Positions 55,596 through 63,183 of a stretch of DNA of 64,000 bases are shown in pieces. The stretch is from Enterococcus sp. DIV0660C. GTDB taxonomy: Bacteria > Bacillota > Bacilli > Lactobacillales > Enterococcaceae. Location of the stretch: NCBI RefSeq assembly GCF_017316125.1, contig NZ_JAFLWA010000023.1, positions 1 through 64,000 of the forward strand, given 5' to 3'. A program made the position numbers and the translations under genes. The stretch's first letter is position 1, and each line of letters begins with the position of its first letter. Below the pieces are notes generated by a model. The model worked only from the letters and a program-made list of their open reading frames with translations. It made no database searches and had not been told where the DNA came from.

Positions 55596-55670
55596 TCAAG
55601 CATCGATAAAAAGCATTTACATTTCCCTCACGATCCAGAAAGAGTAAAATGGTTCATGGAAGGACTTTGA
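55596..55670 (+). pseudogene. C-terminal stub, possibly of an aldo/keto reductase
   Basis: An open frame reads SSIDKKHLHFPHDPERVKWF and MEGL then TGA at 55668-55670. There is no start or ribosome site. The pattern (HDPERVxWF near the end) recalls the tail of aldo/keto reductases, which often sit beside MerR regulators like the next gene. The match is short and uncertain. Confidence 0.35.
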
Positions 55671-55719
55671 TTTTTAGTCAAGAAGTGTACAAAATGGTCA
55701 ATTGATGGAGGAAAACAAG

Positions 55720-56097
55720 ATGAATATCAAAGAAGCAGCCCAATTAACGGGACTATCCCATGATACCATTCGTTATTATGAACGAATTGGCATTATTATG
55801 CCGGTACCAAGACAAGAAAACGGTCTAAGAAATTTTTCAGAGAGAAGTATTAACCAGTTGAAGTTTGCAAAGAAAATGCGTCATGCGGGAATGGGTGTGG
55901 AAAGTTTACGCGAATATGTAGCAATGATTTATGAAAACGATGATTTGACCATCCCAGCTCGCAAAACATTATTATTAGAGCAAGCTGACTTGATGCAAGA
56001 AAAAATAACCAAAATGCAAGCAGCACATGATTATCTGCTATTCAAAGTCGAAAACTATGAAGACCACATGCGCAAGTCTGAACAAAAATTACAATAA
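55720..56097 (+). CDS. MerR-family regulator (AdhR-like)
   Basis: 125-aa regulator. The winged helix-turn-helix is about 1-70 (MNIKEAAQLTGLSHDTIRYY, ENGLRNFSERSINQLKFAKK), followed by a dimer coiled coil. No cysteine is present, so aldehyde sensing by thiol is unlikely. GGAGGAAAAC precedes ATG 55720; an upstream in-frame ATG at 55702 comes before that site. No intact target gene lies next to it except the stub upstream. Confidence 0.83.
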   Translation: MNIKEAAQLTGLSHDTIRYYERIGIIMPVPRQENGLRNFSERSINQLKFAKKMRHAGMGVESLREYVAMIYENDDLTIPARKTLLLEQADLMQEKITKMQAAHDYLLFKVENYEDHMRKSEQKLQ

Positions 56098-56102
56098 AAT
56101 AG

Positions 56103-56139
56103 CTAAAAAATCCCACTTTACCATGTAGGCGAGTGGGAT
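56103..56139 (-). terminator. Terminator of the PH-domain gene
   Basis: ATCCCACT / AGTGGGAT; the T run is on the minus-strand side. Confidence 0.75.
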
Positions 56140-56153
56140 GAGTAAATAGAGGG

Positions 56154-56591
56154 TTAGTTGTTGATTCGCGTCCGATTTGTCATACTGACATTTCCTAGAT
56201 AGCGGTATAAAGGTAAGATATCTGTCTTCTTGGGAAACTCGAATTTATGTAATGCGTGTACTTCGTTGTTTGAACGTTGATTAATATTTTTAAGATAAGT
56301 AATTGTGATCTCGCTGTCGTCTAATCCGGTTCCCGCAGTTTCCATATCGACTTCAACAATTGAATCGAGATGAATCGAGTGGAAGGCGGTTTTCTTACCA
56401 GTTGCTCCTTGTTTGTCTACGAAAATCACTCGATGATTTGTAAAAATCAACGCATCCCTGACCAATTGATAGCCCATCGTGATTTCTTCGTTGTCGAAAA
56501 GATATTCTCCATATTCTTGAGTCAATTGTTCTGGTGTTTTTTCCGAGTAATTTCCTAAAGCTCCTTGTACAAGATTATTAAATAATGCCAT
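56154..56591 (-). CDS. Bacterial PH-domain protein
   Basis: 145-aa cytoplasmic protein with one bacterial pleckstrin-homology-like domain (bPH_1). Typical parts are EEITMGYQLVRDALIFTNHR, VIFVDKQGATGKKTAFHSIH and a C-terminal helix DILPLYRYLGNV. GGAGG lies upstream of the ATG. It is a single gene, of unknown role in this family. Confidence 0.85.
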   Translation of the reverse strand: MALFNNLVQGALGNYSEKTPEQLTQEYGEYLFDNEEITMGYQLVRDALIFTNHRVIFVDKQGATGKKTAFHSIHLDSIVEVDMETAGTGLDDSEITITYLKNINQRSNNEVHALHKFEFPKKTDILPLYRYLGNVSMTNRTRINN

Positions 56592-56787
56592 AATGTTGCC
56601 TCCTAGGTTGTATTTTTTGTTTCCACAATGAGCATGGTCAACTAGTTAGCTAATCATACCTTATTTTATCGTACCATGTCAGGCATATTTTTGGTTCTAA
56701 AGTTGTTCTTTATTATTAAAAACTGAATCAAATGGCTAAGTGGTGCTATAATAAACTTACGATAATTGAAATGAGGTCTGTGAAGTA

Positions 56788-57159
56788 ATGAATGAAACAT
56801 TTTTGGAAGTAATGAAGCATGAAGGAGTAGTGACAATAATTTCTTCGAGCAAAGAAACTCCAGGATTTCATGCAGTGAATACTTGGAACAGCTATGTTCA
56901 AATCAGTGACGATGAATTATATATCCCTGCGGCTGGGATGCACAGTGTCCAACAGGATATCGAAAAAAATAATCATGTAACGCTAACGGTTGGAAGCAAA
57001 GAAGTCATCGGTACGGTGGGACATGGCGCAGGATTCCACTTACATGGAACAGCCAATTTTATCACAGAAGGACCAATTTTTGATGAAATGAAGGAAAAGT
57101 TTCCTTTTTTAAGCCGTGTATTGCAAATAACTGTTACTGATATTGAGCAAAAAATCTAA
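56788..57159 (+). CDS. Pyridoxamine-5'-phosphate-oxidase-like FMN-binding protein
   Basis: 123-aa split-barrel flavin protein. FLEVMKHEGVVTIISSSKET and VNTWNSYVQISDDELYIPAA are typical of small FMN-binding split barrels. AGHGAGFHLHGTANFI-type loop residues (GHGAGFHLHG) follow. It is likely a flavin-dependent reductase; the substrate is unknown. It ends just upstream of a terminator and the second CRISPR array. Confidence 0.8.
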   Translation: MNETFLEVMKHEGVVTIISSSKETPGFHAVNTWNSYVQISDDELYIPAAGMHSVQQDIEKNNHVTLTVGSKEVIGTVGHGAGFHLHGTANFITEGPIFDEMKEKFPFLSRVLQITVTDIEQKI

Positions 57160-57160
57160 C

Positions 57161-57196
57161 AAAAAGGGACCAGCTCTCAATGGGCAGTCCTTTTTT
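57161..57196 (+). terminator. Terminator after the flavoprotein gene
   Basis: AAAAAGGGAC / GTCCTTTTTT with one G-U pair. Confidence 0.7.
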
Positions 57197-57213
57197 GTTA
57201 GATTTAACCAAGT

Positions 57214-57304
57214 ATTCAAAACAGCATAGCTCTAAAACGTCTTCCGAGTTCATTCCTGCCTTTCTTTTGTTTTGGAAGCATTCAAAACAGCATAGCTCTA
57301 AAAC
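57214..57304 (-). CRISPR. Minimal orphan CRISPR array, 1 spacer
   Basis: On the minus strand a full 36-bp repeat (57304-57269) is identical to the array at 12915. One 30-bp spacer (57268-57239) and a terminal repeat cut after 25 bases (57238-57214) follow. It has the same repeat and spacer lengths and nearly the same 71-bp leader as the first array. No cas genes are nearby. It is either a young or a collapsed array. Confidence 0.93.
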
Positions 57305-57375
57305 CTCGGATCAAAATTTTTGAGGTTCCGTAATCGCACTATTTGCCCATAGCGAGGCTCCAGTTTGAATGCTTC
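57305..57375 (-). promoter_or_regulatory. CRISPR leader, array 2
   Basis: 71 bp on the minus strand ending ATCCGAG before the first repeat. It contains GAAGCATTCAAAC, which matches the reverse complement of the repeat 3' half over 12 bases. A TATACT -10-like box lies further upstream at 57438-57433. Confidence 0.8.
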
Positions 57376-57508
57376 TTTATACTTAATTTAGTAATCTGTT
57401 GGTTATTTGAATGTCAACGAACAGTTTTCTTTAGTATAACATAAACTGACTTTCTGTTATAACCAGTTTTTTAGTTGCTGAATGAGTCGAAGCTACAAAA
57501 AATATTTT

Positions 57509-58933
57509 TTAATGATCCAACAAATCAAGATCGTAATCAAATCCGTTTTCGTCACTTAGTTTTTTATAAAATTCACCACTTTTTTTGATTGTTCGTTTTT
57601 GCGTAGGTAAATCTAAGGAAACTAATCCGTAACGATTTTTGTAAGAATTGATCCATGACCAACAGTCAATGAACGTCCATAGATGATAGCCCTTGATGTT
57701 ACATCCGTCATTAATTGCTTTCCAAAGATAAGCTAAGTGGTCTTGAATAAATTCAATGCGGTACTCATCGATTACTTGCCCAGTTTCGTCCATAAATCGT
57801 TCTTCATTGGCAACCCCCATTCCATTTTCGGAGATGAATGCCTCAATGTTTCCATAGTTATTCTTGATATCCATACATAAATCATAGATTCCTTTTTCAT
57901 AAATTTCCCAACCACGATATTCATTCATACGACGTCCAGGCATTATATGATTCTCAAAGAACCATTCAGGTAGGAAAGGGCCTTCTGGATTAATTGCTGT
58001 GAGGCGAGCTTTTACTCTGCGAGGTTCATAGTAGTTCAACCCTAAAATTTGGGCGGTATTTTCTTGAATCGTTGCTAGATCTTCTTGAGTAAAGTCGAGC
58101 GGCAACTGGTCATATTTGTTTAAAAGTTCTACTAATTTTGGTGGAAAGTTTCCTTTTACCATTGGATCTAAAAAACTTCGCGTGTAAAATAAGTCTGCAA
58201 TCTCTGCGGCTTTGACGTCAGCAGGATTCTGACTTCGTGGGAAGGTTGGGCTAAGATTTAAAATGACACCAATCTTGCTTGATAACTTGTAAGTTTTAAA
58301 AACTTCAATTGCTTTTGCATGTGCTAAGATTGTAAAGAATGCAGCTTGACTTCCACGTTTAAAGTCAACCAAATTTGGGTAATGAAAGTCTTCTAAGTAG
58401 GAGCCAAGAATGGGCCCAAGTGGTTCGTTAAACGTAAACCAATGAAAGACTAAATCGCCAAATTCTTCAAAACATGTTTTTGCAAAATGGACATAGGCAT
58501 CAACGACATCTCGTGATTCCCAACCACCTTTGTCTTGTAACTTAGCAGGCATATCAAAATGATAAAGATTAGCAAAAACTTTTATTCCGTTTTGATTCAT
58601 TTCAGTAAATAAATCACGATAGAAAGCAATCGCTTGTGGATTAACTTCTCCTACGCCATCATGTGGAAACATTCTTGCCCAAGAAATAGATACCCGAAAA
58701 GAATTATGTCCAGTTTGTTTCATTAACTGAATATCTTCTTTGTAACGATGGATATGATCGCTTGTGATTTCTGAGCTGATTCTTTGGTAGAAGCGATTAG
58801 GTTGTTCTTTGTACCAACGTTCCCAAACAGTTTCAGCTTTTCCTGTTTCGCCACGCCCTTCAGCTTGCTCAGCAGACCACGCAGATCCCCACCAAAAGTT
58901 TTCTGGGAATGATAATTTTTTGATTGTACTCAT
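57509..58933 (-). CDS. GH1 beta-glucosidase / 6-phospho-beta-glucosidase
   Basis: 474-aa family 1 glycosidase. The acid/base motif is WFTFNEP near 171, the nucleophile motif AFISENGMG near 372, and the end is DCWSWINSYKNRYGLVSLD. The N-terminal FPENFWWGSAWSAEQAEGRG is typical. AAAGGAGG precedes the ATG. It is divergent from a GntR regulator, with a PTS permease beyond that; the three form a second beta-glucoside module. Confidence 0.9.
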   Translation of the reverse strand: MSTIKKLSFPENFWWGSAWSAEQAEGRGETGKAETVWERWYKEQPNRFYQRISSEITSDHIHRYKEDIQLMKQTGHNSFRVSISWARMFPHDGVGEVNPQAIAFYRDLFTEMNQNGIKVFANLYHFDMPAKLQDKGGWESRDVVDAYVHFAKTCFEEFGDLVFHWFTFNEPLGPILGSYLEDFHYPNLVDFKRGSQAAFFTILAHAKAIEVFKTYKLSSKIGVILNLSPTFPRSQNPADVKAAEIADLFYTRSFLDPMVKGNFPPKLVELLNKYDQLPLDFTQEDLATIQENTAQILGLNYYEPRRVKARLTAINPEGPFLPEWFFENHIMPGRRMNEYRGWEIYEKGIYDLCMDIKNNYGNIEAFISENGMGVANEERFMDETGQVIDEYRIEFIQDHLAYLWKAINDGCNIKGYHLWTFIDCWSWINSYKNRYGLVSLDLPTQKRTIKKSGEFYKKLSDENGFDYDLDLLDH

Positions 58934-58964
58934 TGATAGACCTCCTTTAAATTCATTCCAATCA

Positions 58965-58978
58965 TAACATCGCTTTCA
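58965..58978. promoter_or_regulatory. cre-like site before the GH1 gene
   Basis: On the minus strand TGAAAGCGATGTTA, one mismatch to the CcpA cre consensus. It lies in the GH1 leader region. Confidence 0.5.
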
Positions 58979-59107
58979 AATAAAATAAATACTTTTTATA
59001 TAAAATATATATCTTTTTCGAGAGAGCTTGTTTTTTTTAGTTAAAAATAGCTAAAAGTATGGTAAAGTATAGAAGAAGCTATTGTTTTAAGTGGAAGGAG
59101 GATACGT

Positions 59108-59821
59108 ATGAAACAAATTCCCAAATATATGGAAATTTATTTAGATGTTAAACGGAAAATCATGGATGATGGGTATCAGGTTGGCACCAAATTACCGACT
59201 GGTGACCAACTAGCAGAAGAATATGGAACAAGCAAATTAACTGTAAAAAAGGGGATTGATTTATTAGTATCTGAAGGTGTTTTGCGGACGCGTAGCGGAT
59301 TTGGTACAGAAGTTTTGCGTAAACCAATTGATAATTCAAAAGTTTTTGGTCCAAACGAAGGTTTACTGAGCACGATGGGGGAAGAACATGTGGACTCTGA
59401 GATCCATACTTTTTCGATTGAACTTCCTTCAAATGAGGTGGCAGAAATGCTACAAATCAGCGAGAAAGATTACATTTACAATATTATCCGAAGTCGATTC
59501 ATAGACCACCAACCTTATTCAATTGAACAAACATTTATGCCACTGGCTATTATACCTGGGCTGGAACCTAAGCATTTGAAAAAATCAGTTTATGCTTATA
59601 TCACAGACGAATTAAATCTGGAAATAAAGTCCTCTCATTTGTGGATCAAGGGAGATGTGGCTAATGAGTTTGATGCAAAAATCCTAAATATCGATCCTGG
59701 TGAATTTATGATTGAAGTAGATAAAGTTGTCTCGTTGTCCTCAGGAGTACCGTTTGAATATTCTTTATCTAGACATATTTACAAGGACTTTGTTTTTGAA
59801 GCAATCTTTGTTGAAAAATAA
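59108..59821 (+). CDS. GntR/HutC-family regulator with UTRA domain
   Basis: 237-aa repressor. The winged helix-turn-helix is about 10-70 (GTKLPTGDQLAEEYGTSKLT, VSEGVLRTRSGFGTEV). The UTRA sensor follows (IYNIIRSRFIDHQPYSIEQT, VPFEYSLSRHIYKDFVFEA). GGAAGGAGG precedes the ATG. It lies between the divergent GH1 gene and the PTS permease and likely controls both, sensing a phospho-glucoside. Confidence 0.87.
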   Translation: MKQIPKYMEIYLDVKRKIMDDGYQVGTKLPTGDQLAEEYGTSKLTVKKGIDLLVSEGVLRTRSGFGTEVLRKPIDNSKVFGPNEGLLSTMGEEHVDSEIHTFSIELPSNEVAEMLQISEKDYIYNIIRSRFIDHQPYSIEQTFMPLAIIPGLEPKHLKKSVYAYITDELNLEIKSSHLWIKGDVANEFDAKILNIDPGEFMIEVDKVVSLSSGVPFEYSLSRHIYKDFVFEAIFVEK

Positions 59822-59839
59822 AAATCGCATATTAAACTA

Positions 59840-59885
59840 AAATAAACAGCAAGTTAAGTCTATTTCTTGCTGTTTATTTTTTATT
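59840..59885 (+). terminator. Terminator after the GntR gene
   Basis: AAATAAACAGCAAG / CTTGCTGTTTATTT then T run. Confidence 0.85.
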
Positions 59886-59890
59886 TTTGC

Positions 59891-59970
59891 AAAAGTATAT
59901 ATTTTTTAAAAAAGATATTTACTTTACTCAGAAGACGAGTTATTATCTAGAGGAAGGCAATCGCTTACAA
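59891..59970 (+). promoter_or_regulatory. Possible GntR operator and cre-like site before the PTS gene
   Basis: AAAAGTATATATTTTTT near 59891 resembles, inverted, the AAATACTTTTTATATAAAAT stretch before the GH1 gene (about 58985-59005). It may be a shared GntR site. GCAATCGCTTACA (59958-59970) is a weak cre-like sequence with two mismatches. Confidence 0.3.
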
Positions 59971-59988
59971 ACAAAGGGGGAGAGTTTT

Positions 59989-61308
59989 ATGGGTAAAAGT
60001 AAAAAAGAGGTCATCCTTGAAAAATTTGGGATAATCGCAACAAGATTAGGAAATCAGATTCACTTACGAACACTGCGAGACGCATTTGCAACGTTCATGC
60101 CGTTTATGATGTTAGCTGGGTTTGTTACTTTGATTAACTATGTCATATTGGAGCCAACAGGTTTTTTAGGTCACTTTATTCGGCCCGAAACTTTATCAAC
60201 GATTCAAGAAATCGGAATTTCAATTAGCAACGGTACACTGAGTATTACAACGTTATTAGTTGTAGCAGCAGTCTCTTATCATATGTGTGTTAGCCGCAAT
60301 TATCAAAATTCAATCGCTGCAGTGCTAGTTGCTATTTCTACTTTCATTGTTCTCACACCAATGGTTATGATGTTTACTCCAGAAAATAGTCAAAAAGCAA
60401 TAGAAGTGAATGGCGTGATTCCGATTGCTTACACCGGAGCTTCAGGCATGTTTGTCGGTATTTTTGTCGGCCTTGCAGCCACCGAATTATTTATCAAATT
60501 ATCTAAAAATGAAAAACTTCAGATCAATTTATCTGGCAATATTCCGCCAGCTGTTCTGAAATCATTCAATGTCTTGATTCCGATTATGTTGACCATTACC
60601 ATATTCGCAATTGGTTCATTTACTATCAATCAGTTATTCCATATGGATGTCAATACATTGATCACAACGATTATTACAAAACCTTTGAGCAAAATCACTA
60701 CTGGGCTACCAGGATTCTTATTGTTAACATCCATTGCAAATTTATTTTTTGGTTTTGGCATTCATCAGGCTGTCATTTCTGGTTCATTACTCGATCCTTT
60801 TTTGATTCAAAATATGCAAGAAAACATGGCTGCCTACGCTAATAAAGAAGAGATTCCTCACATCATCAACATGGCTTTCAAAGATACGTTTGCTGTAATG
60901 GGCGGCTCTGGTAATACGATTGCCTTACTTATTGCGATTTTTATTTTTAGTCGTCGTAAAGACTACAAAGACTTTGCTAAATTATCTGTTACACCCGCTA
61001 TTTTCAATATCAGTGAGCCGATTATTTTTGGGTTACCCATTGTGTTTAATATTAGCTTAATTATTCCATTCGTTTTAGCACCAATATTTTCACTAACTGT
61101 TGCTTATTTTGCAACAGCAGTTGGATTGATCAATCACGTCGTTGTCCAAATTCCTTGGACGACACCGCCAATCATTTCTGGGTTCTTAGCGACTGGTGGG
61201 GATTGGCGTGCTGCAGTTCTTCAAATTCTGATTATTGCTGCCAGTGTGTTCATCTATTTACCGTTTTTACGTATTGACGAAAAAGTTATGTCGAATATGA
61301 CAAAATAA
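59989..61308 (+). CDS. Cellobiose-type PTS permease EIIC
   Basis: 439-aa CelB-family permease with about ten hydrophobic helices. ATG 59989 follows GGGGGAG by about 6 bases; longer in-frame starts lack a site. Family stretches include LRDAFATFMPFMMLAGFVTL, FGFGIHQAVISGSLLDPFLI and FNISEPIIFGLPIVFNISLI. No EIIA or EIIB is adjacent, so it shares soluble components. It probably feeds the GH1 enzyme at 57509. Confidence 0.88.
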   Translation: MGKSKKEVILEKFGIIATRLGNQIHLRTLRDAFATFMPFMMLAGFVTLINYVILEPTGFLGHFIRPETLSTIQEIGISISNGTLSITTLLVVAAVSYHMCVSRNYQNSIAAVLVAISTFIVLTPMVMMFTPENSQKAIEVNGVIPIAYTGASGMFVGIFVGLAATELFIKLSKNEKLQINLSGNIPPAVLKSFNVLIPIMLTITIFAIGSFTINQLFHMDVNTLITTIITKPLSKITTGLPGFLLLTSIANLFFGFGIHQAVISGSLLDPFLIQNMQENMAAYANKEEIPHIINMAFKDTFAVMGGSGNTIALLIAIFIFSRRKDYKDFAKLSVTPAIFNISEPIIFGLPIVFNISLIIPFVLAPIFSLTVAYFATAVGLINHVVVQIPWTTPPIISGFLATGGDWRAAVLQILIIAASVFIYLPFLRIDEKVMSNMTK

Positions 61309-61324
61309 CTTTCAAATAGCTTAA

Positions 61325-61354
61325 AAAAAGCGAACAGCCAATTGTTCGCTTTTT
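61325..61354 (+). terminator. Terminator after the PTS permease gene
   Basis: AAAAAGCGAACA / TGTTCGCTTTTT, 12-bp stem. Confidence 0.88.
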
Positions 61355-61435
61355 GTTTGCTTAAACAAAAAATTTCTTTTCACTTCTGACAAAAGAAAAA
61401 ATATGTTATGCTAGATAAGTAAAAAATAATAGAAT

Positions 61436-61592
61436 CTACTCACAAAGGGGAGCCTTTCGAGGCTGAGAATGAGTTTACTCTAAACCCTCCGTACCTGTTT
61501 CGGTCATACGAACGTAGGAATTGTGACGAGTGGAAGTGTAGCTAACACTTCTCCTTTGTGAATTGTGATGATTCTAAAGGAGGAGTTTTTTT
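61436..61592 (+). promoter_or_regulatory. TPP riboswitch (THI element) of thiT
   Basis: The conserved aptamer parts are GGGGAGCC, GGCTGAGAATGAG, ACCCTCCGTACCTG and CATACGAACGTAGGAA, in the usual order. P1 can form between CTACTC-ACAA (61436-61445) and TTGTGACGAGTGG (61521-61533). CTCCTTT at 61551-61557 can pair with the ribosome site AAAGGAG (61576-61582). It can also pair, as CCTTTGTG, with CACAAAGG at 61441-61448. So ligand binding should hide the ribosome site. Confidence 0.92.
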
Positions 61593-62153
61593 ATGCATTC
61601 AGAAACAAAAGTGTGGATTGAAGGGACGATTATTGCAGCATTAGCGATGGTGCTTTCACTGATTCCACTCGATATTGGAAGCAGTTTTACCTTATCAATT
61701 GGACAAATTCCAATAACTATTTATGCTTTACGTAGAGGCTTTAAAGCAGGATTAGGTGCTGGGTTGATTTGGGGATTATTACACTTTTTAATGGGGAAAG
61801 TTCAATTTTTGAGTGTCCCACAAGTTTTAATTGAGTATCCAATCGCATTTACCTTTGCTGGGTTTGCTGGAGTGTTTGCCTTGTCCTTACATCGCGCAAT
61901 GGTGAATGGGGAGACATCCAAAATTTATGGGATCCTAATTGTCTCATCGGTGGTTGGAACCTTCACTCGCTTTTTCTGGCATTTTGTTGCTGGTGGTATT
62001 TTTTGGGGGGATTATGCACCGGAAGGGATGAATCCTTGGATATTTTCATTTGTTATGAATGGCGCGAGTGGTTTAGCCACTGCAATTGTCGTCGCAATTG
62101 TGGTCGTTATCTGTTATCGAGTAGCACCAAAGCTATTTGATCCACAAAAATAA
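61593..62153 (+). CDS. thiT: ECF transporter thiamine-binding component ThiT
   Basis: 186-aa six-helix membrane protein that binds thiamine for the shared ECF ATPase/EcfT module. WIEGTIIAALAMVLSLIPLD at the N terminus, IGQIPITIYALRRG and the C-terminal FFWHFVAGGIFWGDYAPEGM are ThiT-typical. The aromatic residues there form the thiamine site. AAAGGAGGAG lies before the ATG and is part of the riboswitch expression platform. It is a single gene. Confidence 0.94.
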   Translation: MHSETKVWIEGTIIAALAMVLSLIPLDIGSSFTLSIGQIPITIYALRRGFKAGLGAGLIWGLLHFLMGKVQFLSVPQVLIEYPIAFTFAGFAGVFALSLHRAMVNGETSKIYGILIVSSVVGTFTRFFWHFVAGGIFWGDYAPEGMNPWIFSFVMNGASGLATAIVVAIVVVICYRVAPKLFDPQK

Positions 62154-62158
62154 AATGA

Positions 62159-62209
62159 AAAAACTCTTAAAAGACTTTTTGTTATCGAAGTCTTTTAAGA
62201 GTTTTTTTT
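62159..62209. terminator. Bidirectional terminator after thiT
   Basis: AAACTCTTAAAAGACTT / AAGTCTTTTAAGAGTTT, 17-bp stem, T8 tail. Confidence 0.9.
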
Positions 62210-62211
62210 GT

Positions 62212-63048
62212 TTATGCCAGCGATTTCTTTGCTAGCTGCGAAGGAGAAAGACCATAATATTTTTTGAAGAGTTTACTAAAATGATACGCATCTTGATAAC
62301 CTACAGCTTGAGAAATTTCTCTGATTGTTAATTGTTCGTTTGCTAGTAGTTCCTTAGCATGTTTCAGTCGAACTTGGATAAGATAATTGATAGGGCTCAT
62401 ACCCGTAGACTCTTTAAAAACTTTTGATAAATATGTGGGGCTAACATACAACGTGTCAGCTAATTGCTCTAAAGTAATTTCTTGCGTGTGATGATTTTCC
62501 AAATAATAAATCGCATGGTTGACTAAATATTGTTTTCGTTTGGCATTTTTTGAAAGTGCCAAAGTGACCGTATTATCTTGCGTTTTTTCTAGACTTCTTA
62601 AAATGAGTACTAACATCTCAATGATTAACGCTTTGACCATTAATTGAAATTCTGGTTGTTCTTCACCATATTCTTTGACGAGGCGCCACGCTTTGTCGAG
62701 AAACTCCCATTGATATTCTCCAAGATTAAGAATTGCATTTTTTGTTGGTAAGTGATTTCTCTTTAGTCCGTCTAATGAAATATTCGTTAACCCAATATGA
62801 AGTTGATGAGAATAGGTTCCTTGTTTTTGTTCTTCCCCGTGATGGGTTCCAGGATTAAAGAGCATAATTTGACCAGCATTTAATTGAAATTCTTGCCCTT
62901 CGATTGTATAGTTCGCTTGCCCCTCTAACACGATACTGATTTCTAGAAAATCATGGGTATGGCTGTCACTTTTGTTTCCTTGTTCGTTCCAAGGATCAAA
63001 AGCATAAATAATTTCTGGGTTAAATATTTGGGCATTTGTATAACTCAT
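62212..63048 (-). CDS. AraC-family regulator with cupin sensor
   Basis: 278-aa regulator. The N-terminal cupin (about 20-100) has the metal-site-like DSHTHDFLEISIVLEGQANY and LFNPGTHHGEE. The C-terminal helix-turn-helix pair is about 180-275 (ITLEQLADTLYVSPTYLSKV, YQDAYHFSKLFKKYYGLSPS). It is divergent from an ABC exporter gene. Such cupin-AraC proteins usually control sugar genes, so the exporter may or may not be its target. Confidence 0.85.
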   Translation of the reverse strand: MSYTNAQIFNPEIIYAFDPWNEQGNKSDSHTHDFLEISIVLEGQANYTIEGQEFQLNAGQIMLFNPGTHHGEEQKQGTYSHQLHIGLTNISLDGLKRNHLPTKNAILNLGEYQWEFLDKAWRLVKEYGEEQPEFQLMVKALIIEMLVLILRSLEKTQDNTVTLALSKNAKRKQYLVNHAIYYLENHHTQEITLEQLADTLYVSPTYLSKVFKESTGMSPINYLIQVRLKHAKELLANEQLTIREISQAVGYQDAYHFSKLFKKYYGLSPSQLAKKSLA

Positions 63049-63183
63049 GAATGAAAACCCTTTCTTTTAGATTTGATAATATTGTACATCAAAACAAGTA
63101 AGAATAACCATTTTCTTTCGAATTTATTAAGGATAAGCTAATACTTGATTGAGAAAAGGCTTTCGTATAGGAGGGAAAATAAA

